A stretch of 7,691 nucleotides of DNA, taken from positions 1 through 7,691 of the forward strand of contig QHBL01000242.1 of NCBI GenBank assembly GCA_003244125.1, in the 5' to 3' direction. Source of the DNA: Chthoniobacterales bacterium. GTDB taxonomy: Bacteria; Verrucomicrobiota; Verrucomicrobiae; Chthoniobacterales; UBA10450. Position 1 is the first letter of the stretch. Every line of letters starts with the position of its first letter. This document shows positions 1 through 6,167 of the stretch, in pieces. Below the pieces are notes generated by a model. That model saw nothing but the letters and a program-made list of their open reading frames with translations, was not told the DNA's origin and did not search any database. The position numbers were made by a program, and so were the translations under genes.

Positions 1-1785
1 TCGCCGTTCTGCCTTTTGATTTAGGAGGAAGTTCTCACGCGTTTGTCCAAGATTTCGGATTGAAGGTAATCTCGCGCACTTCAACGCTGCGGTTTAAAAG
101 CGCGCCCGGAGAACTTGTCCGAAATCGCGAAGCGACGCGGCGTGGCGCACATTTTGGAAGGAACGGTGCAGAAATCGACAGATCAGGTGCGCGTCAACGT
201 GCAACTGATCAACGCGCAAACTGACTCGCATTTGTGGGCTGAAAAATTTGATCGGAAATTGACCGACATCTTTGCCGTCGAAAGCGAGATCGCAGCGAAG
301 ATCGCCGACACTTTGCAAGCCAAATTGAACGGCGCGGAACAAAGAGCGATCGCCACCCGGCCGACGGATAATAGCGAGGCGCACCAGTTGTATCTCAAAG
401 GCCGGTTCTACTGGGATAAGTCGCTTCCGTTCGACAATCTGAGCAGTGACAAAGATAACGCGTACTTCGCCGATGGCGTGCAGGGCGAGATTCTGACCGA
501 CCTCGCCAAGATCGCGGACTTAAAAGTAATCAGCCGCTCGAGCGTGATGCACTACAAGAGCGGGGTTGGGCGGAATCTGCGCAAAATAGGCGAATAGCTG
601 GGAGTAGCCGTTCTGCTGGAGGGCAGCGTGCAGCGCGTCGCAAACCGCATTCGCGTGAACGCGCAGTTGATTGATGCTCGCACCGACGCGCATCTCTGGG
701 CCCAGACTTATGATCGTGACCTGGCCGACGTCTTTGCGATCCAAAGCGAGATTGCCAAAACAATTGCCGATCAGCTTCAGGCGAAGATCTCACCGGGCGA
801 GAAAGCAGCCATTGCACAGCCGCCCACCACCGATCTTACGGCCAATGCACTTTACACGCAGGCGATCGCACTAGAAAACAAGGAGCCGGAGGAGCCGAAT
901 CTGCGCGAAGGTGTGCGGTTGCTCGATGAAGCGGTCGTGCACGATCCTCATTTTCTCCTGGCCTATTGTGCGCTTGCACGGATGCATCTGATCCTCTTCT
1001 TCGGAGGCTACGATTACACTCCGGCCCGTCGCGAGCTGGCGAATGCAGCTACCCAAATGCGGTTCGTCTCGAGCCCGATGCCGGCGAAACCCACCTGGCT
1101 CTGGCCCGTTATGCCTATCACGGTCTCAGCGATTACGACCGCGCGCGTGCCGAGCTCGACCTCGCTCGAGGCACGCTTCCAAACGATGTCGACCTTTTTT
1201 ACATCACCGCTCTGATCGACCGGCGACAGGGTCGCTGGGCAGAAGCGACCAGAAGCTTCGATCGGGCCATCGCACTGGATCCACGCAACGTGAAGGTTCT
1301 CGGCGTGGCGGCCGACACATACCGAGCCCTGCACCGCTACTCTGAATCAAATCGACTATTTCAGCGCGCCCTTGCCATCTCGCCCAGCGACCACAATCTC
1401 CGACTCACGCTCGATGGAGTGCTGGGGCGCGGCAACCTTATCTCCCCGCGCGAAGGGTTTGCTGGCCTTGCGGCGCGCGCGTTTCACGGTCCGGTCGCGG
1501 CGCGCACCTCGTTCACCGCCGCCCGCGCGTCCGTGGAAAAGATCGTCCGCGATCAACCCGATTACGCGCCGGCTTTGAGCCTTCTTGACCGAATCGATGC
1601 CGCGCTCGGCCAGAAGGAGGAAGCCCTGCGCGAGAGCCGTCGCGCGTGCGAGCTGGTGCCCCTATCCAAAGATGCGGCATTAGGTTAGGGATTGATTGAA
1701 TCTCGCGTTCATTTATGCGTGGATCGGTGAGAAAGACCTGGCGCTCGAAACTTTGGTCGCGGTAGCGCAGCTTCCGAGACAATAG
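1..1785 (+). pseudogene. Decayed TolB-like/TPR repeat protein, fused remnant of two paralogs
   Basis: This is a recognisable but broken member of the family with an N-terminal TolB-like (FlgO-like) domain followed by tetratricopeptide repeats. Reading frame 3 starts AVLPFDL (3-23). Frame 1 then gives EEVLTRLSKISD (25-60), frame 3 gives LKVISRTSTLRFKS (60-101), and frame 1 resumes near 108 with NLSEIAKRRGVAHILEG and continues to a TAG at 595-597. That TAG sits where relatives have Gln (E-Q-LGV). Frame 1 continues through a second TolB-like unit (SSVMHYKSG, LLEGSVQR, DARTDAHLWAQTYDRDL) to about 1050. Frame 3 then carries TPR-type sequence (AVRLEPDAGETHLALARY, AIALDPRNVKVLG) to a TAG at 1686-1688. 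A last frame-1 scrap, NLAFIYAWIGEKDLALE, ends at 1783-1785, and a GAGAAACTG near 1815 may be the vestige of the C-terminal FEK motif. The upstream part lies outside the window. Family assignment is confident; the role in signalling or protein-protein scaffolding is only generic. Confidence 0.85.
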
Positions 1786-1841
1786 GGAGTCGCCGCGTCT
1801 GCCCTGGCCTCTGAGAAACTGCGGCGTTCGAGAACGAAAAC

Positions 1842-2711
1842 ATGAAGTCGAGAATCATCAGACTCGTCCTCGCCGATGTTGATGGCACGCTTGTCACGCA
1901 CGACAAGGTGCTGACGGAGCGCGCGCGCACAGCCATCGCGGCGTTGCGCGGGCGCGGGATTGAGTTCGCGATAACCAGCGGCCGACCACCGCGCGGGATG
2001 CAAATGCTGATCGAGCCGCTCGCTCTAACTACGCCGATTGCCGCGTTCAATGGCGGCATGTTTATCCGCGCCGACCTTTCACTGATCGAACAACACGTCT
2101 TATCTGCGGAAATTGTCCTGCCGGTCATCAAGACAATGACGCAACACAAGCTCGACGTCTGGATCTACCGCGGCACGGAATGGCTGGTGCGCGATCCGCA
2201 CGCCCCGCACGTGGAGCGTGAAGAATGGACGGTGAAGTTTCCACCAACCATCGTGCCAGACTTCTCCGGCTCCATGGATGGAGTAGCTAAAGTAGTCGGA
2301 GTAAGTGATGACCTAACCACGGTAGCTAACTGCGAAGCCGCGGTACGGGCTCAATTCGCAGGTTCCATTCACAGCAAACAGTCCAATCCTCAGCGCGAGT
2401 CCGCTGGCCAAGTCTCAGCTGCACGCTCCCAGCCTTACTATCTCGACGTGACCCATCCACTCGCCAACAAAGGAGAGGTCGTCCTGGCCTTATCGCGCAT
2501 GTTGAACATCGCGCCGGAGGCAATCGCCACCATCGGCGACATGCCTAACGACGTCTCGATGTTTGAAAAGAGCGGCTTAAGTATCGCGATGGGACAATCA
2601 GCGGATGAGGTAAAACGCTCTGCGACCTACGTCACCAGCTCCTCGGAAGAAGAAGGCTTCGCCCGCGCCATGGAGAACTACGTCTACTCTTCACTGCCAA
2701 ACCTTTCTTAG
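1842..2711 (+). CDS. Cof-type HAD-IIB family hydrolase (sugar/nucleotide phosphatase)
   Basis: This 289-residue cytoplasmic hydrolase shows all four HAD motifs. Motif I is DVDGT at residues 12-16, with D12 the expected nucleophile and D14 the acid/base. Motif II is TSGRPP (45-50). Motif III is the lysine in NKGEV (K210). Motif IV is GDMPND (232-237), with D233 and D237 as Mg-binding acids. The roughly 130-residue insert between motifs II and III is the C2-type cap of the Cof subfamily, which dephosphorylates sugar phosphates, nucleotides or cofactors such as PLP; the substrate cannot be read from sequence. Length is normal. The ATG is chosen because the Rossmann strand and motif I follow at the usual distance. 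No clear Shine-Dalgarno precedes it. The last two codons and the TAG stop lie inside a dispersed repeat, so the original C-terminus may have differed by a few residues. The codons after S268 (SSSEEEGFARAM) match the usual family C-terminal helix. Confidence 0.93.
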   Translation: MKSRIIRLVLADVDGTLVTHDKVLTERARTAIAALRGRGIEFAITSGRPPRGMQMLIEPLALTTPIAAFNGGMFIRADLSLIEQHVLSAEIVLPVIKTMTQHKLDVWIYRGTEWLVRDPHAPHVEREEWTVKFPPTIVPDFSGSMDGVAKVVGVSDDLTTVANCEAAVRAQFAGSIHSKQSNPQRESAGQVSAARSQPYYLDVTHPLANKGEVVLALSRMLNIAPEAIATIGDMPNDVSMFEKSGLSIAMGQSADEVKRSATYVTSSSEEEGFARAMENYVYSSLPNLS

Positions 2712-2880
2712 CCACAGATGGACACAGATGACAGCATTGTAGGGGCGGCTGTTAGCCGCCCGATTCCACAGGAAGCTAACAGCTTCCCCTACAACAAATC
2801 CGTGGCGAACAGAACCGGAGCATGACGGATCAGCGCTTCCCGGAATCTGTGTTCATCTGTGTCAATCTGTGGCTAAGAAA
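2704..2880. repeat. Composite inverted repeat, copy A (CACAGATG arms plus inner paired hairpins)
   Basis: The outer arms are inverted copies: 2704-2719 (TTTCTTAGCCACAGAT) is the exact reverse complement of 2865-2880, and the similarity continues inward as CACAGATG-type words. The right arm 2844-2871 is three 10-bp units of the form (A/T)(T/C)(A)ATCTGTG. Inside lies a second element, 2738-2793, bounded by TGTAGGGG and CCCCTACA. It contains two perfect hairpins: GGCGGCT-GTT-AGCCGCC (2744-2760) and GGAAGCT-AAC-AGCTTCC (2771-2787). About 50 bp of unassigned sequence (2794-2843), starting with an AATCCGTGGC scrap that resembles an arm fragment, separates the inner element from the right arm. No open reading frame is convincing here. 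It is probably a non-autonomous dispersed repeat of REP/MITE type; a role in mRNA 3'-end stability is possible. Confidence 0.85.
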
Positions 2881-3003
2881 CACTGTGCTTCCTGAACGCA
2901 GCGACTCTCGTTTCAAAGCTGAATAGTAGGACAGCTCCTGCGGCTGTTCCGGTTCCGACGAAGGTGCCGTTAACGAGCTAACGACCGTTTGCCTGGGACT
3001 AAT
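2881..3003. other. Non-coding spacer between the two composite repeats
   Basis: No gene is visible. Two small potential hairpins can be seen: ACAGC-TCCTGCG-GCTGT at 2931-2947 and CGTTA-ACGAGC-TAACG near 2971-2986. Neither is followed by a T tract, so I do not call a terminator. The sequence has the look of further degraded repeat material, but I cannot assign it to a family. Confidence 0.5.
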
Positions 3004-3124
3004 CTAGCCACAGATGAACACAGATTGACACAGATGAAACATTGCAGGGACGGCCGCTAGTCGCGCGATTCCACGGGAAGCTAACAGCTTCCCCTACAGT
3101 ACATCCGTGTTTCTCCGTGGCTAG
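3004..3124. repeat. Composite inverted repeat, copy B
   Basis: This second copy of the 2704-2880 element is in the same orientation. The outer ends are CTAGCCAC (3004-3011) and GTGGCTAG (3117-3124). The left arm holds three near-identical 10-bp units, CACAGATGAA, CACAGATTGA and CACAGATGAA (3009-3038). The inner element 3043-3098 aligns base for base with copy A. Its second hairpin is intact and longer (GGGAAGCT-AAC-AGCTTCCC, 3075-3093), whereas its first hairpin has decayed (GGCCGCTAGTCGC) and its left terminal repeat reads TGCAGGGA instead of TGTAGGGG. Because the inner element sits at the same place in both copies, the composite has spread or been duplicated as a unit. Confidence 0.85.
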
Positions 3125-3268
3125 AAACTCCGGCCTTCCCGTGCGGCGCCTGGAATCGCCGCCTAAGGCTCGAAATGCCCTCTTTCCCGGGCGGGACAAG
3201 CCGCCGCTAAAAAATGGCAAGCGAACGGCAGCAACAATTCGCCCGTTACGTTAGTTTTATCCAGGTTG
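3125..3268. other. Leader region upstream of the iron permease operon
   Basis: No gene is seen. A GC-rich stem, GGCGG-GACAAG-CCGCC followed by GCTAAAAAA, lies near 3189-3213, but nothing immediately upstream needs a terminator. The last 40 bases are AT-richer (TTACGTTAGTTTTATCC) and are the likeliest place for the operon promoter, though no convincing -35/-10 pair can be named. I see no Fur-box-like 19-bp palindrome. Confidence 0.35.
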
Positions 3269-4315
3269 ATGAGCAGTTTGTTGCGACCAACACATCGCTG
3301 GAGCCGCGCTGCGCTCGTGGTAGGGGCGTTCTGTGTGGTGGCATTGTTTATCTGGCAGGGGCTGGCCATGCACGGCTCCCCCGATCCCCTCCGCCCTCAT
3401 ACCAGTCGCACCGTGGCGTCGCTAGACATCGCGGTGCTCGTCTTTCGCGAAGGACTTGAATGTATCCTCGTTCTGGCTGCCATCACCGCGAGCATGACTG
3501 GTGCGAAACGCGCCTATCGCCGCCCGGTGGCAGCGGGCGCCGGTCTGGCGTTCGCCGCTACACTGGTGACGTGGTTCATCGCCGTGAGAATCATGGGAGA
3601 ATTGAGCGAGAGCGTGCCCGCGCTGGACCTTCAGGCCGCTACAGGCCTCCTCGCGGTCATTGTGCTGCTCGTGATCATGAACTGGTTCTTCCACAAGATT
3701 TACTGGGGCGGCTGGATTCGCGCGCATAACCGGCGACGCAAGTCGCTTTTAGCCGATGGCCGTAACACTGATTCTTCCACGACGCGATTGCGCTGGGGTC
3801 TCATCCTGCTCGGTTTCACCTCACTCTATCGCGAAGGGTTCGAAGTCGTGCTTTTTCTGCAAAGCTACAATTTGCGGCTCGGCGGCGAGGTCGTGCTCAA
3901 AGGCACACTGCTCGGGCTGGTTTTCACCGCCATGGTGGCCGTGCTTACTTTTGTGCTGCAACAGCGTTTGCCGTATCGAAAAATGCTCATCACCACCGGC
4001 GTGCTCCTCGGGGTGGTTCTTCTCGTCATGGTGGGCGAACAAGCGCAGGAGATGCAGCTCGCCCATTGGATTCCAACTACGACAATTCCTGCACTGGCCG
4101 ATCTCATTCCGGGCTGGATGAGTCTCTGGTTCGCGGTCTTTCCCACCTACGAAACAATCACCGCGCAACTACTCGCCGCGCTTGTGGTCGTTGGTTCCTA
4201 CTACGCGGCGCGGCGCATGGGGGCGGTGCCGCTCGCTGGCACTGATCCGGTGAAGGAAACTGCGCGGCTGGCTGTGGACGCGCGCATGGTTAAACCACTG
4301 CACGCAGTCCGTTAG
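3269..4315 (+). CDS. FTR1 family iron permease
   Basis: This 348-residue polytopic inner-membrane protein carries the two hallmark REXXE iron-binding motifs of the FTR1/EfeU family: REGLE at residues 60-64, in the helix DIAVLVFREGLECILVLAA, and REGFE at 188-192, in SLYREGFEVVLFL. Both lie in hydrophobic helices, as expected for transmembrane Fe(III) coordination. Further helices fall at about 86-109, 122-144, 207-231, 239-258 and 286-312. The family imports iron in an oxidation-coupled manner with a partner that oxidises Fe(II). Compared with EfeU (about 276 residues) it has an extra N-terminal segment containing one hydrophobic helix (about 14-34) and a cytoplasmic tail of about 35 residues. 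The ATG at 3269 follows a TTG in the same frame, and a weak AGG is just upstream. No EfeO- or EfeB-like gene is adjacent; instead a barrel protein and a cytochrome c follow 27 bp downstream. Confidence 0.93.
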   Translation: MSSLLRPTHRWSRAALVVGAFCVVALFIWQGLAMHGSPDPLRPHTSRTVASLDIAVLVFREGLECILVLAAITASMTGAKRAYRRPVAAGAGLAFAATLVTWFIAVRIMGELSESVPALDLQAATGLLAVIVLLVIMNWFFHKIYWGGWIRAHNRRRKSLLADGRNTDSSTTRLRWGLILLGFTSLYREGFEVVLFLQSYNLRLGGEVVLKGTLLGLVFTAMVAVLTFVLQQRLPYRKMLITTGVLLGVVLLVMVGEQAQEMQLAHWIPTTTIPALADLIPGWMSLWFAVFPTYETITAQLLAALVVVGSYYAARRMGAVPLAGTDPVKETARLAVDARMVKPLHAVR

Positions 4316-4342
4316 ACCAGCGCTTCGCGAGAAAGAACCAGG

Positions 4343-5059
4343 GTGAAGCGCGTTCTCCTTCTTCTCGCCCTTACTGTCGAGACCAGCCTGGCCGGCGCGC
4401 GTCATTTCACTTATCTCTACGAAGCGCCCACGGCCGCGCCGGGATCGATCGAGCTGGAGAACTATGCCACCAGTCTCTTCGGCGACTCGCGCTGGAGCGG
4501 CCTCGATTTTCGCCATGAGTTCGAAATCGGCCTGACGAATCGTCTCCAGGCCAGCATCTACTTCGCCAACTGGGATTACGATCGGGTTGAACACGCCGCT
4601 CACTATGATTCGGCTTCGGTCGAATTTATCTACAACTTCACCAATCCCGCTGCTGATCCGCTCGGCTTCTCACTTTACCAGGAGCTCGGCGCCGGTCGCG
4701 CTTTTGAGTCGGAGACAAAGCTCATTGCGCAAAAGAACTTCGGCCCTCTTATTCTACTTTATAACTTCACCGTCGAAGCAGGATGGGAAGGCGAAGGTCT
4801 GGGCGAAGGCGAGTTGCAACAAGCTCTCGGCGCAAGTTATGAATTAACTACTCGCGCCTCGTTAGGTGTGGAGATTCTGCACCAGATCGTTCTGCCGGCG
4901 TGGCGAAGGAGCGAAAGCGAGACCAACTTTTTCGCCGGCCCAAACTTCTCTTATCGCGGCAACCGCTGGTTCGCGTCCGTCACTGGTCTAAGACAATTCA
5001 CCAATGCCGAAGGCGAGCCTGATTACCAGGTGCGCCTCATCTTTGGACTTTCGCTGTGA
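4343..5059 (+). CDS. Secreted probable outer-membrane beta-barrel protein
   Basis: This 238-residue protein has a clear signal peptide: MKR, a hydrophobic run LLLLALTV, and a probable cleavage after A-G-A at residue 19. The mature part alternates hydrophobic and polar residues with many aromatics (for example RLQASIYFANWDYD, FIYNF, ILLYNFTVEAGWEGEG, YQVRLIFGLSL at the C-terminus), the pattern of antiparallel strands of an outer-membrane barrel. Acidic clusters (EGEGLGEGE, about 149-157) could line a loop or pore. I do not recognise a named family. It starts at GTG (4343) because the signal peptide begins there; AGAAAG about 10 bases upstream may serve as the ribosome binding site. It lies 27 bp after the permease and overlaps the next gene by four bases, so it is almost certainly co-transcribed and plausibly provides the outer-membrane step or an anchor for the same iron system. 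That role is inference. Confidence 0.8.
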   Translation: MKRVLLLLALTVETSLAGARHFTYLYEAPTAAPGSIELENYATSLFGDSRWSGLDFRHEFEIGLTNRLQASIYFANWDYDRVEHAAHYDSASVEFIYNFTNPAADPLGFSLYQELGAGRAFESETKLIAQKNFGPLILLYNFTVEAGWEGEGLGEGELQQALGASYELTTRASLGVEILHQIVLPAWRRSESETNFFAGPNFSYRGNRWFASVTGLRQFTNAEGEPDYQVRLIFGLSL

Positions 5060-5370
5060 CAAAACGGGCGACCGTCGCTGGTTTCACTCTACTCCTCTGC
5101 TCCTGCGTGACCGACAGTTTCAGGCCGCCTCCTGTGTCGCCTGCGCTGGTTGCGCGAGCGCGAGTCGATCATGCCACGGCGCAGGAACTATCCGCCGGCC
5201 GGAGCCTTTTCGCCGGTCGCTGCCTCAATTGCCATACCCTTCCCCGCACCACCGCCTACTCGCGCGAGCAATGGACAGACCTCGTTAGCCGGATGGCGGC
5301 GCGGGCCAATCTGACCCCTGCCGAGCAACGTTCAGTCCTCGCCTACCTCCGCGCGGCCGCCACGCATTAG
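5056..5370 (+). CDS. Small monoheme cytochrome c lipoprotein
   Basis: This 104-residue protein has a hydrophobic leader ending LLLCSC, a lipobox-like site with Cys17 as the probable lipidated residue. A single heme-binding motif CLNCH lies at 56-60, where Cys56 and Cys59 bind heme and His60 is the proximal ligand. Met80 in VSRMAARANLTPAEQ is the likely distal ligand, and the final helix QRSVLAYLRA is typical of class I cytochromes c. It is shorter than most free cytochromes, consistent with a minimal membrane-tethered electron shuttle in the periplasm. The GTG start lies within the stop of the preceding gene (GTGA, 5056-5059), a translational-coupling arrangement. Together with the FTR1 permease two genes upstream, it is a candidate electron acceptor for Fe(II) oxidation during uptake. 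Fusions of cytochrome c with FTR1 in other bacteria support that link. The heme assignment is firm; the partner assignment is inferred. Confidence 0.9.
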   Translation: MTKRATVAGFTLLLCSCVTDSFRPPPVSPALVARARVDHATAQELSAGRSLFAGRCLNCHTLPRTTAYSREQWTDLVSRMAARANLTPAEQRSVLAYLRAAATH

Positions 5371-5484
5371 CTGGAGGGACGCCCTCCGTGGCGTCGCAAA
5401 TTTACTGCGATACCCACCCCGGACGAACCGATGGAGCCCGCCCATTCCAGCGAAATGGGGACGGGACGGAGCCCGTCCCTCCAG
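5371..5484. repeat. 114-bp inverted-repeat element with paired complementary-loop hairpins
   Basis: It is bounded by a perfect 10-bp terminal inverted repeat, CTGGAGGGAC (5371-5380) and GTCCCTCCAG (5475-5484). Next to each end is a hairpin: GACGCC-CTCCGT-GGCGTC (5378-5395) and GACGGG-ACGGAG-CCCGTC (5460-5477). The two 6-base loops are exact reverse complements. A central hairpin CCCATT/AATGGG lies at 5441-5446 and 5454-5459. An alternative stem GGAGGG-ACG-CCCTCC (5373-5387) competes with the first hairpin. The element begins immediately after the cytochrome stop codon and ends immediately before the stop of the convergent PfpI-like gene. It lacks a T tract but may act as a bidirectional transcript-end structure. 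It is most likely a short dispersed non-autonomous element. Confidence 0.85.
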
Positions 5485-6075
5485 TCATGTCTCCAGCTCG
5501 GGCACGGCGAACTCCGCTGTCCGCTGCCTGGTATGCTTCCCCTCGCAGAACTCCTCAATCATCTTGCGATTAAACGCCGGAATGTCCTGGGGCTTGCGGC
5601 TGGTCACCAGCCCATTGTCCACCACCACTTCTTCATCGACCCAGTGAGCGCCGGCATTCTTCACGTCGCTCTGGATGCGCTCCCATGAAGTGAGCTTGCG
5701 TCCGCGCGCCACGCCCGCGTCGATCAGCACCCACGCGGCATGGCAGATCGCCGCCACCGGTTTACCCTCGCGAAAGAAATGCCGCACGAACTCCAGCGCG
5801 TCCATGTTCGCGCGGAGCTCGTCGGGATTCATCAAACCTCCCGGAATGAGCAAGGCGTCGAACTCCTCTGGCCGCGCTTCTTCCAGTGGGATATCAACGT
5901 CGAACTTGTCGCCTTTATCGGCGTGATTCATTCCCTGCACCTGCTTTTTCGCGGGCGAGACAATCTGTGTCTGCGCCCCTTCTTCTTCGAGCGCGGCGCG
6001 CGGTTTCGTCATCTCCACCTGCTCGAACCCATCCGCCACGAGGATCGCGACCTTCTTGCCATCCAATTTCGCCAT
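5485..6075 (-). CDS. DJ-1/PfpI family protein (type 1 glutamine amidotransferase-like)
   Basis: This 196-residue cytoplasmic protein has the PfpI/YhbO-type fold. The first strand is KKVAILVADGFEQVEM, with the conserved acidic residue E18. IPGG occurs at 77-80, and the nucleophile elbow AICHAAW holds the catalytic Cys111 followed by His112. The pattern RKLTSWERIQSDVKNAGAHWVDEEVVVDNGLVTSRKPQD (128-164, cited in part) is typical of the family. Members are described as general stress proteins with proposed deglycase or chaperone-like activity and, in archaea, as proteases; the activity here cannot be decided. The start is fixed by GGAGG seven bases upstream of ATG 6073-6075; the open frame extends 26 codons further, but that extension (SFSVGPASELRSENSNGG) has no family similarity. 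The short C-terminal extension after IEEFCEG ends at the edge of the inverted repeat. Confidence 0.92.
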   Translation of the reverse strand: MAKLDGKKVAILVADGFEQVEMTKPRAALEEEGAQTQIVSPAKKQVQGMNHADKGDKFDVDIPLEEARPEEFDALLIPGGLMNPDELRANMDALEFVRHFFREGKPVAAICHAAWVLIDAGVARGRKLTSWERIQSDVKNAGAHWVDEEVVVDNGLVTSRKPQDIPAFNRKMIEEFCEGKHTRQRTAEFAVPELET

Positions 6076-6082
6076 ATAATTT

Positions 6083-6087
6083 CCTCC
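6083..6087 (-). promoter_or_regulatory. Ribosome binding site deciding the PfpI-like start
   Basis: On the minus strand the sequence AATGGAGGAAATTATATG places a perfect GGAGG seven bases before the ATG at 6073-6075. It is the strongest Shine-Dalgarno in the window and selects this ATG over the upstream in-frame one at 6151-6153. Confidence 0.85.
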
Positions 6088-6167
6088 ATTAGAATTTTCG
6101 CTCCTGAGCTCCGAGGCTGGCCCTACAGAAAAGCTTCGAAAGAATCGGCCCAATTGGATGCAATCAT

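Noticed and set aside
2704..3124. CRISPR-like array in the repeat region
   Set aside because: Only two large imperfect copies and short 10-bp units without unique spacers are present, and no cas genes are seen.
3189..3213. GC stem followed by an A-rich run as a terminator upstream of the permease operon
   Set aside because: The run is A on the plus strand, and the nearest upstream gene ends almost 500 bases earlier, before two repeats. For the minus strand there is no gene to terminate.
3266..3268. TTG as the permease start codon
   Set aside because: An ATG follows immediately in frame, and nothing favours the rarer codon.
5388..5573. Open frames crossing the 5371-5484 inverted repeat
   Set aside because: They are made of repeat sequence and the antisense of the PfpI-like gene, with no family pattern or ribosome binding site.
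6076..6153. Longer start for the PfpI-like protein at the ATG 6151-6153
   Set aside because: The extra 26 residues show no family similarity, and a perfect GGAGG precedes the internal ATG.
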